Translations under genes and position numbers: made by a program | Part shown: positions 9,433 to 19,465 of the stretch, piece after piece | How positions within the stretch are numbered: the first letter of the stretch is position 1 | Layout: each line of letters begins with the position of its first letter | Assembly: GCA_032718865.1 (NCBI GenBank) | Contig: JALUTQ010000020.1 | Location: 620,001-684,000, forward strand | DNA: 64,000 bases | DNA from: Tilletia caries | Taxonomy: Eukaryota > Basidiomycota > Exobasidiomycetes > Tilletiales > Tilletiaceae | Direction of reading: 5' to 3' | The notes under the pieces: generated by a model | What the model was told of the DNA's origin: nothing | What the model saw: only the letters and a program-made list of their open reading frames with translations | Database searches by the model: none

Positions 9433-10524
9433 TCAGTGTCCGTGAGTGTGTGTTGGGGGCGAGTCCGAAGGTGGTGGCTCGATCTGTAATCGTAATCGTG
9501 CGTCATGAAGTCGTACGCCGGTGAACGGCTTCGTGCAGACATCTGAAGGATTCTCCTTAGTGTCCACTCTCTCCACGGTAAGGCGCCCCTGCTCGACCGA
9601 TTCCGTCACGGCACGATACATCACGCTGATGTGTTTCGTCCGTCGGTGGTCGTAGGGGTTGGTCGCCAACGAACGGCAGCCCTCATTATCGGTGAAAAGC
9701 CGAACTGGGCCGCCGGGCCAGAGACCGAGTTCACCGAGAAGGGTCTTAATCCACATGCCCTCGCGCATGCCTTCGCAGAGGGCCATGTATTCCGCCTCCG
9801 TAGTGCTTAAAGCAACTGTGGGCTGAAGGCGGGAGGACCAAGTGACTGGATTTCCGAAGAGGTAGTAAACGAACCCCGTCGTACTACGCCTCGTATCCAC
9901 GTCGTTCGCATAGTCGGCGTCACAGTAACCAACAAGGGGAGCATCGGGTCGTTGTCCGATGCGATATGTGAGCTTGTGGTCGGCCGTCTTGCGAAGGTAT
10001 CGGAATGCTTGGGTGGTGAGATCAAAGTGTTCCTCTGTCGGGGCAGACTGATATCGACCGAGCGCGTTTGCCGAGAATATCAGGTCCGACCTTGTGGTTG
10101 CCGCGACCCACTTTAAGCAACCCACACGCTGTGCGTATGCCCGAGAGCGATCCGGATCCACATCCTTGCCCATGGTGGAACGGAGAGGTAACTTCGCGGG
10201 CGTAGGCATTTTACTGCCGGTCTCTTTGTCCAAACCAAAGCGCTTGAGAGCCGCTTCGATGTACGCCGTTTGAGAGAGTGTCGTTGTCATGGCCTTGTGA
10301 TCCCTTTCAATCTTGATTCCAAGAAAGTGACGAACTTCTCCTCCATCGGTGAGCGCGAATTTTGACTTGAGATATTCCTTCTCCTTGGCCATCGTGTCCA
10401 GGTCGTGTGCGAACAACAGAATATCGTCCACATAGATGAGGGCGATCACAATCTTGTCCGCCGCGACCTTCCGAACGTACACACGATTCTCCGAGAGACA
10501 CTTGCTGTAACCTCTGCTGTCCAA
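9433..10524 (-). CDS. Copia RT C-terminus and RNase H
   Basis: This is the C-terminal half of the copia Pol. It includes the RT active site (VIALIYVDDILLFAHD), the thumb (HFLGIKIERDH), the copia-specific region (RAYAQRVGCLKWVAATTRSDL) and a full RNase H: VGYCDADYAND (Asp), STTEAEYMALCEG (Glu), LFTDNEGCRSLA (Asp) and HISVMYRAV near the end. The frame is open for about 360 codons up to the insertion at 10525, where the target duplication repeats Leu-Asp-Ser. It is the best preserved part of the element. Confidence 0.93.
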   Translation of the reverse strand: MDSRGYSKCLSENRVYVRKVAADKIVIALIYVDDILLFAHDLDTMAKEKEYLKSKFALTDGGEVRHFLGIKIERDHKAMTTTLSQTAYIEAALKRFGLDKETGSKMPTPAKLPLRSTMGKDVDPDRSRAYAQRVGCLKWVAATTRSDLIFSANALGRYQSAPTEEHFDLTTQAFRYLRKTADHKLTYRIGQRPDAPLVGYCDADYANDVDTRRSTTGFVYYLFGNPVTWSSRLQPTVALSTTEAEYMALCEGMREGMWIKTLLGELGLWPGGPVRLFTDNEGCRSLATNPYDHRRTKHISVMYRAVTESVEQGRLTVERVDTKENPSDVCTKPFTGVRLHDARLRLQIEPPPSDSPPTHTHGH

Positions 10525-11316
10525 TAAGGATGGGCGCGGAGGGCCCCGGAGTGCTCCGTACTCCGGGGCTCCTACTCCGGCTGACTCCGGCTGATTTTGA
10601 GATGCTTTTTCGCGCTCCGTACTCCGCTCATTTTTAGGCAGTCATCCCAACTCCACTCCGCGCTCCGCACAAGATCTCCCCATCTCATTGCGCTAGCTCC
10701 GTACTCCGGCTAAATTTAGTAAAATTTCAAAGTCCACTCCGTACTCCGGGGTGACGGAGCGCGACTACTCCCCCGAAACTCCGTACTCCGGGGAAAGTTC
10801 GCAGAGGTCCTACAGAACTTGAGAAATGTGGACCCTTACATTGATTGCCGCTCTTCCATCCATGTTTTTGTTCGGCAGAATCATCGTTGGCGGTCGTAGA
10901 GCTCAAGAACACACAGTATGAACCCCAAATGAGAAATCTGAAAAAGAATTTTGCCAAATTTTTTTGAAAATCAGAGCAAAATATGCCCATTTCTGACTTG
11001 AATTTTTCAAAAATTGCGACCTGATTTTTGAAAAAGCAAGGCCCCGGAGCGCCCCGGAGTTTCGGGGAAACTCCGCACTCCGTCTGGCATTCGAGCTAGT
11101 CACTCCGTACTCCGGCGAAAAGTTAGCTCCAGGCCTTGCCGTACTCCGTACTCCGGGGACATGACAGGCTTGCGCTCCGTACTCCTGCAGAATCCAATCA
11201 GCGGGAGTAAATCCTCGAAAATGCACTCCGTACTCCGTACTCCCCCGGAGTGAGGCCCCGACTAGTCGGGGAACTCCGGGAAACCCACTCCGGGGCTTAC
11301 TCCGCGCCCATCCTTA
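10525..11316. mobile_element. hAT-like MITE, TAAGGATG family, copy 2 (792 bp)
   Basis: The termini TAAGGATGGGCGCGGAG and its complement are flanked by the perfect 8-bp duplication CTGTCCAA (10517-10524 and 11317-11324). Outer parts consist of CTCCGTACTCCG words. A middle part (about 10800-11040) is unique AT-rich DNA missing from copy 1. There is no ORF beyond about 100 codons. It is inserted in the copia RT. Confidence 0.93.
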
Positions 11317-12183
11317 CTGTCCAATGCATCGTGCAGCTTCTTGTTCCACACCCGCCCCGCCTGCTTCAATCCGTAAAGGGGCTTGAGCAACCGCAACACC
11401 AGATTGCTGCCGTTGTCGTATCCTGGGGGCTGGCGCATGTAGAGTTCCTCCGTGAGCTCTCCTTGCAAGTACGCTGTGACGACGTCGAGCTGATGAATGA
11501 TGAGGCCGTATTGCACCGCAATCGACAACAGAATCCGCACTGTGTCGAGTCGGGCCGTTGGTGCATAAGTCTCCGTGTACATAGTCTTCACCGGGGACCT
11601 GGGAAAAACCTTGTGCCACCAATCTCGCCTTGTGCTGAGCAGCATTTCCATCCTCATTCAACTTCAGCTTGTAAACCCACCGACACCCAATTGGCTTTCT
11701 GCCCTGCGGCAGCTTAGCGAGCTCCCATGTCCCAAACTCATTGAGGGCAGCGAGCTGCTCCTTCTCTGCCGTTTCCCACTTTTCCCAGTCACTCCGCCGC
11801 TGTGCTTTCTTCCGAGTAGTCGGCTCGAGCTCGATTTCATCGGCGCTCGTGCGCAACTTCTTGGACGCAGTGGAGGAGAAGGCGAATGCCGTGAGACACT
11901 GAGCAATGTTTGAGGTGCCGAAGCGAGCAATGTGCCTGCTCTCCGCGCGCAGCGCTCGTTCACTGAGGGCTGGCTGACGCGCATCCTCCTGAAACGCGAC
12001 AGTGCTCGCCGGGGGTTCGGCAAAGGTGGTCTGCGGGCTGGGGGAAGTCGTGGGCAGGTCGGGGATGGGTTCCGGTGTGTCCCGGATGAGACGAAACTCG
12101 TCCGGAGGTCTCTCATCCAGTAAGGGCTCGGCAAGGATGTCGTCCAGACTAAGGAGCGACTCGTTGTCGAAGGCGTCCGACAC
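11317..12183 (-). pseudogene. Copia RT N-terminus, frame-broken
   Basis: From 12183 downward the frame gives an acidic linker, then SDWEKWETAEKEQLAALNEF, TWELAKLPQGRKPIGCRWVY and HKARLVAQGFSQVPGEDY, the canonical copia RT entry. Near 11590 the frame shifts by one base to MYTETYAPTARLDTVRILL, IHQLDVVTAYLQGELTEELY (catalytic Asp) and LLKPLYGLKQAGRVWNKKLH. It then runs into the MITE. A stop also separates it from the integrase frame upstream (12202). The RT identity is secure and the frame break shows decay. Confidence 0.9.
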
Positions 12184-12201
12184 AACTGATTCCTACCGAT
12201 C

Positions 12202-13986
12202 TTAATTGGGAGCTGGCATAGTTGCCTCCTTTTGCACTGGAGTAGCAGGAACAGAACCTCGTTCAGCTGCCTGTGCTCCCACCGATCCCCGGATCTCTGT
12301 GCCTACCTCGACTGCGACCTCTGGTGCTGGTTCCTTCTCGGATACCAACTCCCAATCGATTTCCATAGGTGCCTCCATCTCCGATCCTGCCGTTGCCTGC
12401 TTGCTGAGAACCTCGTCCCAATATGACTTGTTCTCGTCGAAGCGGACATCGCGAGAGATGTGGTAGGGTTTGGTGGGGTTTGACGGCGTCCAAATGTTCC
12501 ACGCCTTGTGGTGGTCAGAGTAACCGACGAACATGCCGCGCGCACCTCGCGCCGACAGTGTTTTACCGTTGATTCGTTGTGCCGGATGAATCTTCACCCA
12601 CGCGACACATCCCCACACCCGAAGCATGCTGAAGTCCGGTTCTTTACCAGACCACATTTGTTTCGGGATTTTGTTTTGTATGGCCGTGTTGGGAGTGCGG
12701 TTGAGTTGATACGCTGCTGCTTTGACCGCCAATGGCCACAAAGCCAGGTCCGCTCGGGCGCCTCCAAGCATAGCCCGAGTCCGATCCTGTAGCGTCCGGT
12801 TCGCCCGCTCCACAACGCCATTCTGCACGCTCGAGTACGGTGCCGTGAGCTGCCTAGCAATGCCCAATTCCGCACACCATGTCTCGCATGCCTTCGAGCC
12901 AAACTCTCCGCCTCCGTCCGTACGCAACACTTTGACGTTCCGCTCCTGTTGCACAGACTCGCGCTTTACCCACATCTGCAGCTGGGGGAAGGCGTCCGAC
13001 TTGCGAACGATTGGGATAGCCCAGTATTTGCGGGAGTAGTCGTCAACCAAGGTAAGGACGTAGAGAGAAGAGTTCGCCGGGAGTAGTGCTGCTGCGATCG
13101 ACCGTACCGGGCCAATGAGATCCGCATGCACAAGCGCCAGGACGTGCTCCGTAGTAGTCCTGGAGCTGCTGAAGGAGAGACGAGCCATCTTGGCTTCCAT
13201 ACAGGTGTCGCACACCTGAACGTCCCTGAAGAATGCCGAGACCTTGTCCGCTGTGATCCCGACGCTCGCGACCTTCGCAAAGTACCTCATAGCATGCGTG
13301 GCGGGATGGCCGAGGCGCCTATGCCAGAGGAGGATGAGACCGTATGTGCCGCCAATTGCTCCGGCTTTGAGTCTCTGGTCTATGCCCAACCCAGCAGGAG
13401 GCGTTCCCACACCCTGTGCGGTCTGTTGTTCCTGGTTGGTCACTCGTTGACTGGCGGTAGGTTGCGAGCCATTCCTTGCCGTGCCAATCAACTCATCAGT
13501 GTGAATAGGGCGCGATCCATCGTTCACACCAGTCCGTAAGGCCATCGCAATTGGACTTCGGTTATTCGCGCTCAACACCATTGTCGAAACGCCCGCCTCC
13601 AGATCCATTGTTGCGTGCAGCTCATTTCCCGCCTTGTCCTTGATTGTGGCGCCCGTCTCATGAAAATTAATCGTGAGTCCGAGGCGCTGCAATGCTGGGA
13701 CCGAGAGGAGGCAAACCCTGAGCCCGGGCACCAGCAGAACGTTGCTGAGCTGCGCCGTATCAATAGAATTTCCGTACTTGACAGCGAGGTTGACCGACCC
13801 GCTGCCGAGGACGTCGAGCAGTGATCCGTCCGCCACTTGGACGAATGAAACTGCCTCCGGTCGAACTACGTCCACAAGGATCGACTCATCCGAAGTCATG
13901 TGGTGGCTTGCGCCAGAGTCGAGGACCCACGTTCGTTCTCCGTTTGTGAGGGTTGGGCCGATGCAATGGGCACGGGCTACCCTCAC
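12202..13986 (-). CDS. Copia protease and integrase
   Basis: The aspartic protease (WVLDSGASHHMTSDE) lies near residues 20-35, followed by the gag-preintegrase zinc-binding segment (LWHRRLGHPATHAMR then CDTCMEAK). The integrase core shows HADLIGPV, LVDDYSRKYWAI and LRTDGGGEFGS, then APYSSVQNGVVERANRT, giving the D, D, E set. The copia C-terminal GKTLSARGARGMFVGYSDHH motif follows. The frame is open for 594 codons. The start shown is the first in-frame Met, but in the live element this region would be translated as part of a gag-pol polyprotein. Confidence 0.94.
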   Translation of the reverse strand: MRVARAHCIGPTLTNGERTWVLDSGASHHMTSDESILVDVVRPEAVSFVQVADGSLLDVLGSGSVNLAVKYGNSIDTAQLSNVLLVPGLRVCLLSVPALQRLGLTINFHETGATIKDKAGNELHATMDLEAGVSTMVLSANNRSPIAMALRTGVNDGSRPIHTDELIGTARNGSQPTASQRVTNQEQQTAQGVGTPPAGLGIDQRLKAGAIGGTYGLILLWHRRLGHPATHAMRYFAKVASVGITADKVSAFFRDVQVCDTCMEAKMARLSFSSSRTTTEHVLALVHADLIGPVRSIAAALLPANSSLYVLTLVDDYSRKYWAIPIVRKSDAFPQLQMWVKRESVQQERNVKVLRTDGGGEFGSKACETWCAELGIARQLTAPYSSVQNGVVERANRTLQDRTRAMLGGARADLALWPLAVKAAAYQLNRTPNTAIQNKIPKQMWSGKEPDFSMLRVWGCVAWVKIHPAQRINGKTLSARGARGMFVGYSDHHKAWNIWTPSNPTKPYHISRDVRFDENKSYWDEVLSKQATAGSEMEAPMEIDWELVSEKEPAPEVAVEVGTEIRGSVGAQAAERGSVPATPVQKEATMPAPN

Positions 13987-14338
13987 CTCTTCCTATTTCG
14001 ATCCTGTCGCCGGCGGGAACGGGTAAGCCGATGCTAGATGTCCCATCTGATCGCATCGGAAGCACTTCCCGTCGTTGGGAAGGCTCCTTGGCTTCTTTTC
14101 GCCGCCGGTCTTCGAAGAAGACTCTCCGCCTCCTTTGGCCTTGGAGACGGATGACTTTCCTGACTTGTCCTTGCTCCTGTTACGAGATGATTGGCTTCCG
14201 TTTGCATTGAAAGCGGCGAGAGCTTTCGCCGCATTAGCGTGGGCAGCCTCGGTCTCCGCAAGACGAAGTCGGTCTTCTTCCACAAGCAGTGCCCGCACGG
14301 TTGCGTCGTATGAGGCGTTGATGCCAGCCGTACTCATA
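13987..14338 (-). pseudogene. Copia Gag C-terminal part with zinc knuckle
   Basis: The frame continues from the gag N-terminal part after removal of the insertion at 14339-15050. It shows an Ala-rich helix (LRLAETEAAHANAAKALAAF), a Lys/Ser-rich basic linker and a zinc knuckle CFRCDQMGHLASAYPF. Normal knuckles are CX2CX4HX4C; the last Cys is Tyr here, a likely disabling change. Confidence 0.8.
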
Positions 14339-15050
14339 AGGGGTATTCAGAAATGATTTTGGACACGTCCAGAGTTTGTGCTTTTTCGGGTATATTTTGA
14401 ACACCCTCCAAATCTCACACTCGTCCAGAACTCCTTCGCAGTCAGAACTCGTGCTTTGGCCATCGCCGGATCAAGGCAGGTTTTCAATGGTTTAAGTCAG
14501 CCAATATAGCGCATCGCCTGAAAAGAGGTCACTTCCAACACGATAACTGACCAATAACATCACCAATCGTTGTACTTGGACCTGCAGTGGATACCTGAAC
14601 GCAGCACCGTCTCTCCATTGAAATTTTAGTGCTGTTCGTTATGTATGATTTGGTGCCATGGTGCGAGAAGTGAAAAAAAGTCTGGTAGAATCAACAAAAA
14701 TCGACGAAACCATACGAAAAAAGATCTTCGAGCTCTTCCACGAGAGATACCACGAAAGCGTGTCAGTAAACCATACTCAGAGCAAAGACAGTCTGGGTAG
14801 AGCTTTCCGCGAAGAAGAAAGTGCGCTTTGATTGAAGAGAAATGGTTGAGATCCCATTGAGCTGTGTCGGTTTGGGTGAGAGGGGTCATTTTTTCCCGCT
14901 CGGTGGAAAGGAAGAGTTCTGGACAGAAGAGGTTTCTACTCGCACGATTTTGGCCGAGGAAGAAGTCTGGAGGGTTTTACTAATAGAGCTCCAGAACTTC
15001 CACTTTTAGACCTCTCGAAAAGCACTAGTTCTGGATTTCTGAATACCCCT
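14339..15050. mobile_element. Non-autonomous DNA transposon with 3-bp duplication (712 bp)
   Basis: The ends AGGGGTATTCAGAAAT and ATTTCTGAATACCCCT are exact inverted repeats, flanked by ATA on both sides (14336-14338 and 15051-15053). A 3-bp duplication suggests a PIF/Harbinger-like mover, but no transposase is present. The interior has no long ORF. It matches 21491-22105 in the opposite orientation. It splits the copia gag. Confidence 0.82.
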
Positions 15051-15927
15051 ATAGAGTTTTGGCCACTGACAAAGACGCTGTACCTGGGATCGAGCGACGA
15101 CATGAGATACGACCGTCGCATTCCTTCCGTGAGCTCGATTCCGGCACTGAAAGCCTTGCTGAAGGTGACATTCAGCAATTGAAACAGAAAATCGAGGGAG
15201 ATTCCGTTTTGCCTGAGGGTTGCGAGCGTTCCCAGCATCTGACGCTGGGTGGCTTCATCCGTGCGTTCGTGTGGAGACCGCAAGATCGCGTAGAGAGCCG
15301 AGCCTCTCTTCTCTCGTTTTGGGCCATTGATCGAGAGAGCGAGCGAGCCGAGGGCGTCCACTTGGACCGTCTGACCGATCAGTGATCCAAGGGCAATATC
15401 TATTGCCAAAGAGTAATCCGGATCCGACTCCTGGATCTCGCCAGTGAGGATCTCCTCGGCGTTCGGAGCCGTCTGGATCAGGTTGAAGATCTGAATCTTC
15501 CAGACCTGCCAGGTGTCGCCACCGTGCAACTTGGTGATCATCCCGGATGACTTCAGCTGCGAGTTCAGTGGCGGACGACGGTAGCCATTGTCCGAGCCTT
15601 CGGCCATCACCGATGGCGTGCGCCGGGGCTTGATGTCCATCCTTGGGTTCGGAGCCCCAGCGAAAGGCCCGAAAGGTTCGTTTCCGCCGTGAGAGTCCTC
15701 AAGTGCTCGCGCTGGGATCGTAGGTGCTCCTCGCACCGTGGAGGAAGAGGGACTGGACGAGGCCAGAGCGGCCCGCTGCCTCGTCGGGGCTGATCTGCCA
15801 ATGCTTTGCGAAGAGGGCGACGAGCTGGTCGTTCTCCGTGGGTGAAAGGCTTTGCTCGCGCATCCGCCCACCGACAGGGTTCGTCGTTCCAATGTCTTCT
15901 GAGTCGCCAAAGCTTGCCATGTGACAT
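15051..15927 (-). pseudogene. Copia Gag N-terminal part
   Basis: The minus-strand frame includes HGGDTWQVWKIQIFNLI, EILTGEIQESDPDYSLAID, GSALYAILRSPHERTDEATQ and LTEGMRRSYLMSSLDPRYS. These match copia Gag (UBN2-type) architecture: a WxxW start, an LxxxLxxR segment and a late MxxSLxxxY helix. A likely start (MASFGDSEDIG, 15920) is in a different frame from this body, so there is a shift near 15700. It ends at the MITE at 15050. Confidence 0.85.
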
Positions 15928-15937
15928 GTCTGTGTAT

Positions 15938-16542
15938 CAAGGCTCGGCAAGCTACTAGAGTTACCATTTTTCTGCGAAATAGTGTAGTCAAGTTATAGTG
16001 AGTTGTCACCTCGACGGGAAATAGTATAGTCAAGTGAGATATAGCTACTATAAAAACTAATAGTTACTATTTCAGCCATGCAAAATTTTCGTTGGCTTTT
16101 TCGCTGAAATAGCCACTTCCAGTAGCTACCTGTGACTCGTTCAGCAAAAAGTGATATCGACATAGTCACTATATGTGGCTATAAGTGACTGGAACTACTA
16201 TATAGTAACTATTCAGCAGCTGTCTCAGCCAGCCCCTGTCCAACACAAAAAGTTACATTTGGGTGAGATAGTCACTATATGTGGCTATGAGTCACTGAGA
16301 TAGCGACTATATGTGACTAGGAGTAGCTGGAGCTACTACATAGTGACTATCTAGTGGCTATATCAGCCAAGTGCGATTTTTCATAACTATTTCAACTATT
16401 AGTTACTCCGCACCGATCTGAAAAAGTTACAGCTACTATTTTTTCTAGACGGCTTCGCCGCCCAAAGTATAGTCAAGTTATCACTATAAGTTATAACTAT
16501 ATAGTATCATAGTTACATAGTGAAGATAGTTGCCGAGCCTTG
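15938..16542. mobile_element. hAT-like MITE, CAAGGCTCGGCAA family, copy 2 (605 bp)
   Basis: The termini CAAGGCTCGGCAA / TTGCCGAGCCTTG are perfect, with the 8-bp duplication CTGTGTAT at 15930-15937 and 16543-16550. It is highly similar to 4406-5023 in the same orientation, with short indels. It is inserted in the leader between the copia primer site and gag. Confidence 0.95.
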
Positions 16543-16560
16543 CTGTGTATCGAGAGTATC

Positions 16561-16573
16561 TGGGCTCATAACC
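16561..16573 (-). promoter_or_regulatory. Copia primer-binding site matching initiator tRNA anticodon arm
   Basis: Read on the minus strand this is GGTTATGAGCCCA, directly abutting the 5' LTR. It is complementary to the conserved anticodon stem-loop of initiator tRNA-Met (GGGCTCATAACC), not to a tRNA 3' end. Half-tRNA priming of this kind is known for Drosophila copia and yeast Ty5; its use here is inferred from the position and match. Confidence 0.75.
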
Positions 16574-16873
16574 AGTTGAGAAACGAGGGCGCCATGGTCA
16601 GCGCAACCCCTGATGTGACCCGCTGAGCAGTCTACATCACTCACCGTTTGTACGGGAGGTTTCTTGAGCTTCTTGCTATGCAGACAGGGTATGGTCCAGT
16701 AGATGCAGCGTTGGATTCAGTGAAGAGATAGAAGTAAGAACAAAGAAAGAATGTGGTGCGCATCAAAACTACTGGAAGATTCTTCATCATGAGAGGGCTT
16801 CTGAGACTCCTAGAAACTGGTAAAGGGAGGTCTACCCAAAGGAAGGTGGCCGACCGAGACCCATAATTCAACT
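16574..16873 (-). repeat. 5' LTR of the copia element
   Basis: This is a 300-bp copy of 9123-9422 with a single G-to-A difference near the right end. It is flanked on the right by the target duplication CGCTT. Confidence 0.95.
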
Positions 16874-17322
16874 CGCTTCACCCCCGCGTGGGTAAAGTGG
16901 CATGGATAAAATTCGGTACTCTCGCGGGGAGGAGGGAAATGAAGAAGAAAAAGGAAGAAGAGGGGAACAGTGGTATTACGAGAGAATTGGATGAGAACAG
17001 AGGGGAGGGGCTTTACCGCAAAACACAAAACAGGTGAGGAAGAAAGATGGAAAGTCGGGAGAACGAAGATCGAAAGTGATGTGCGAGACGAGAATGGAGA
17101 GGGGGGGGGGGACGGTGGGGCGAGGGGAGGAGTGGGGTGGAGAAGAGAAAAAGTCGTGAAAGTGCTGGGATCGTCCGTGGATAAGGGGATGGGTTGAGAA
17201 GAGCGACATTGCTACACTGCGCGGAGCGTTAGGTTCGTATATGGACGAGCGCTGAGGAAGAGGGAAGGCTGCGATCACGCTGTTCGCAGATGGTTGTCGT
17301 GGTTATTGTTGTTTTTTTCAGC
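16874..17322. other. Rest of gypsy 2 LTR and Mo25 3' flank
   Basis: The left part should be the remainder of the gypsy 2 LTR displaced by copia; its far end is not visible. Around 17100-17110 is a run of G. No ORF has support. Confidence 0.45.
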
Positions 17323-19094
17323 TCATGCGGCTGCCCTTTGCGGCTGAGCTTGTCCTGTCGCTCTGTGGTTCGCAGGACAGAGGTCAGCAAGAAAGAACCC
17401 AGTAATGGAGCAGGAATGGCTGTGAGGTACGTACTCGATGATTTGCAGCACATACTGCTTCTCATCCACGAATTGTTCATCTGTCAGACGGGAGTGGAGG
17501 TAGGGGCAATACTGTCAGAAGGTAGATCAGGACCGCCACAAGGAAGCGGGAGTAAGCCGCTCACCATCTCTGTCGTTATGGAAATTGGACAAGAAGGAGA
17601 CAAGTCTCTCTCGGTTCCGTCTCAGGATGCCCTCGATCACGGGTGGTTTGCGCGGATTTGCGACAAATACCTAGAGGGGAGGCAGAACGCAAGGTCAGTC
17701 AAGCCTGGAATGCGACCGCAAGCACAGTCACTTCTCCACCGCAAACAGCGGGCGCACTCACCTTGAAGACGTGGAAAGCCTCGAACTGGATGTTCTTGCT
17801 CTTGTCCCTGAGCAAGTTCATCATCATCTTGAGGTTGTCCTCGTTGGAGATGTAGCGCGTCATGACGTTGAAATTTGTCCGGTCGAGCAGGATCTCGCCT
17901 AGCAGTTTCAGGGATTGCCGCTTTGTCACATAGTTCGGCGATTGGAGCAGGGTGGTGTACATCGTGAAGAACTGTGGTTTCCGAACGGGAACGGAAGGCA
18001 TGTATGGGGAGCAGGAGCAAAGCCGAGGTCAGTGTGCACGAATAAGAGCGGGAGACGATATTCTCAATGGACTCACCTTGTCGTAATTCTTTTCCAGATA
18101 GGCAGCAACCATGGGCTTGTGTCGTGTCAATGTTTCCTGATCGATGCGCAAAGGAAATCGAATCTAAGGTCAATGCATGGATCAGGGGCCTAAGCGCGCG
18201 ATCCGGGATCGTCGTTGCTGCTCACCTTGAAATTGGAGAACGCGTCGCAGGAGATGCCGAAGGTAGTCTTCTCGATGTAGTCTGGGAACAAGTAAAACCT
18301 GAGATAAAGAGAGAACAGAGGAAGAACATGAGATTACCACCCAGCGAGCAAGGGTAGGGGGCAACATTCACTCACCGATCGCTTTCGAGAAGAATCTGGG
18401 CAAGAGACTCGTGTCTGAGCATTTCGCGGAGAATCATGCCCGTGTTGAGCGCGACGTCTGGGTTCTCGTACCCCTTGAGAGCGGCGAAGATGATGGCGGG
18501 CCGTGAGTTGAGATATTCGACAGTGGGCCATCGGGAGCCTACTTGTCTGCGAAGAAGGTTGTTAAAGATCTGTGCGACGTCCTTGCGCGCTTCGAACTCG
18601 AGGCGCCAGATATGAAGGAGGAGGAGGTGGAGAATGTCGTTGGCGTAAACTTCTTGTGCGAGCTGCGCGACGAGCTCGGGCGATGGATCTGAGGTGGAGT
18701 TCGAGTTCGAGTTGGAGGAGCCGTTGGTGAGTGCGGAGGAGGAGGTTGAGCCATCGCCTTCGGCGCCGAAGAGGATAGCCTTGATCTGGCCGAGGGAGCG
18801 TGTGAGTTCTTCGGTTGCCTTGCGTCTAGCGTCGCTTGAGCCAGCCGATGCGGAGGAGGACACGCCTGAGGACGAGCTCGAATTTGATCCGATGCCGATG
18901 GTGATGCCGCTGCCGAAGGGTGAAGATGACGAACCCGAGGAGGCGCCTGCTCCAGCTGAGCCCGACCCGCCTGAGCCATTCGCGCCGCCGACGCCTGGTG
19001 TTCCGCCTCCTGCGTCAAGACGGTTGATGGACTCCCGCACGGAGCGAACGAGATCGGCGGGCGTCCGCTGTTTGCTCTTGAAGATGAAGTTCAT
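17323..19094 (-). CDS. HYM1: Mo25/HymA-like kinase scaffold, 7 exons
   Basis: Mo25 (CAB39/HymA/Hym1) is a helical-repeat scaffold that binds STRADs and GC-kinases and acts in the RAM/morphogenesis pathway. The exons, all with good splice sites, are 19094-18376, 18298-18226, 18136-18077, 17971-17762, 17670-17565, 17480-17435 and 17362-17323, giving 417 residues. Family segments are [20 protein letters not shown] (start), [75 protein letters not shown] and LVSFLSNFH. Relatives are about 330-380 residues. The extra length is a Gly/Ser-rich insert at about residues 28-90 between the first two helices. The last small exon is the least certain. It is divergent from ALG13. Confidence 0.93.
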
Positions 19095-19465
19095 GGCGTG
19101 CTGTCTGCAAACACTGCTGCTGCTGCTGCTGCTGCCGACTGTAGAGGGTGAGCGTGGGGCGCAGAGTTTTATGAAGATGGACGGCAGCCAGACGGAGTTG
19201 AGATCCTAGACGAGGTGTTGGCTTCCGATCCGATGGGATGATGAAAGTTGGTTGACCCCTGTTCACTCCGCTAGCTTCATGTTGCGGGGCAGTACAAATC
19301 AAAATCAACACGCTCCAAACCCCGCGATTAAGCCAGGGAAAGTGGGTAGAACATGTACGGGTGCAGGATGGGGCAGTCCGTTCCCTCGACCCTCCTCCAC
19401 CAATGGCGGCACCCACGCCTTAGTCCTTCTCTCTCACCACCATAGAGCGACAGGGTAAGGACAGG
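19095..19465. promoter_or_regulatory. Shared Mo25/ALG13 promoter region with (CTG)7
   Basis: A 371-bp divergent intergenic stretch. Positions 19114-19134 are seven CTG units, 19 bp before the Mo25 start, so the Mo25 5' UTR would carry CAG repeats. No clear TATA box is seen on either side. Confidence 0.5.

Larger units (their letters stand above)
9123..16873 (-). mobile_element. Complete Ty1/copia retrotransposon (7751 bp with insertions)
   Basis: It has two 300-bp LTRs (9123-9422 and 16574-16873) that differ at one base. A 5-bp target duplication CGCTT lies at 9118-9122 and 16874-16878. The order on the minus strand is LTR, primer site, gag, protease, integrase, RT, RNase H, LTR, which is the copia order. 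Three small DNA transposons sit inside (10525-11316, 14339-15050, 15938-16542). It is itself inserted in the 5' LTR of gypsy 2. Frame breaks in gag and RT make this copy non-functional. Confidence 0.95.

Noticed and set aside
14339..15050. Possible Tc1/mariner element (TA duplication)
   Set aside because: The flanks support ATA rather than a TA-only duplication outside exact inverted repeats, and no mariner-type transposase or ends are seen.
18694..19209. 171-codon acidic plus-strand frame
   Set aside because: It is antisense to the Gly/Ser-rich insert of the Mo25 gene.
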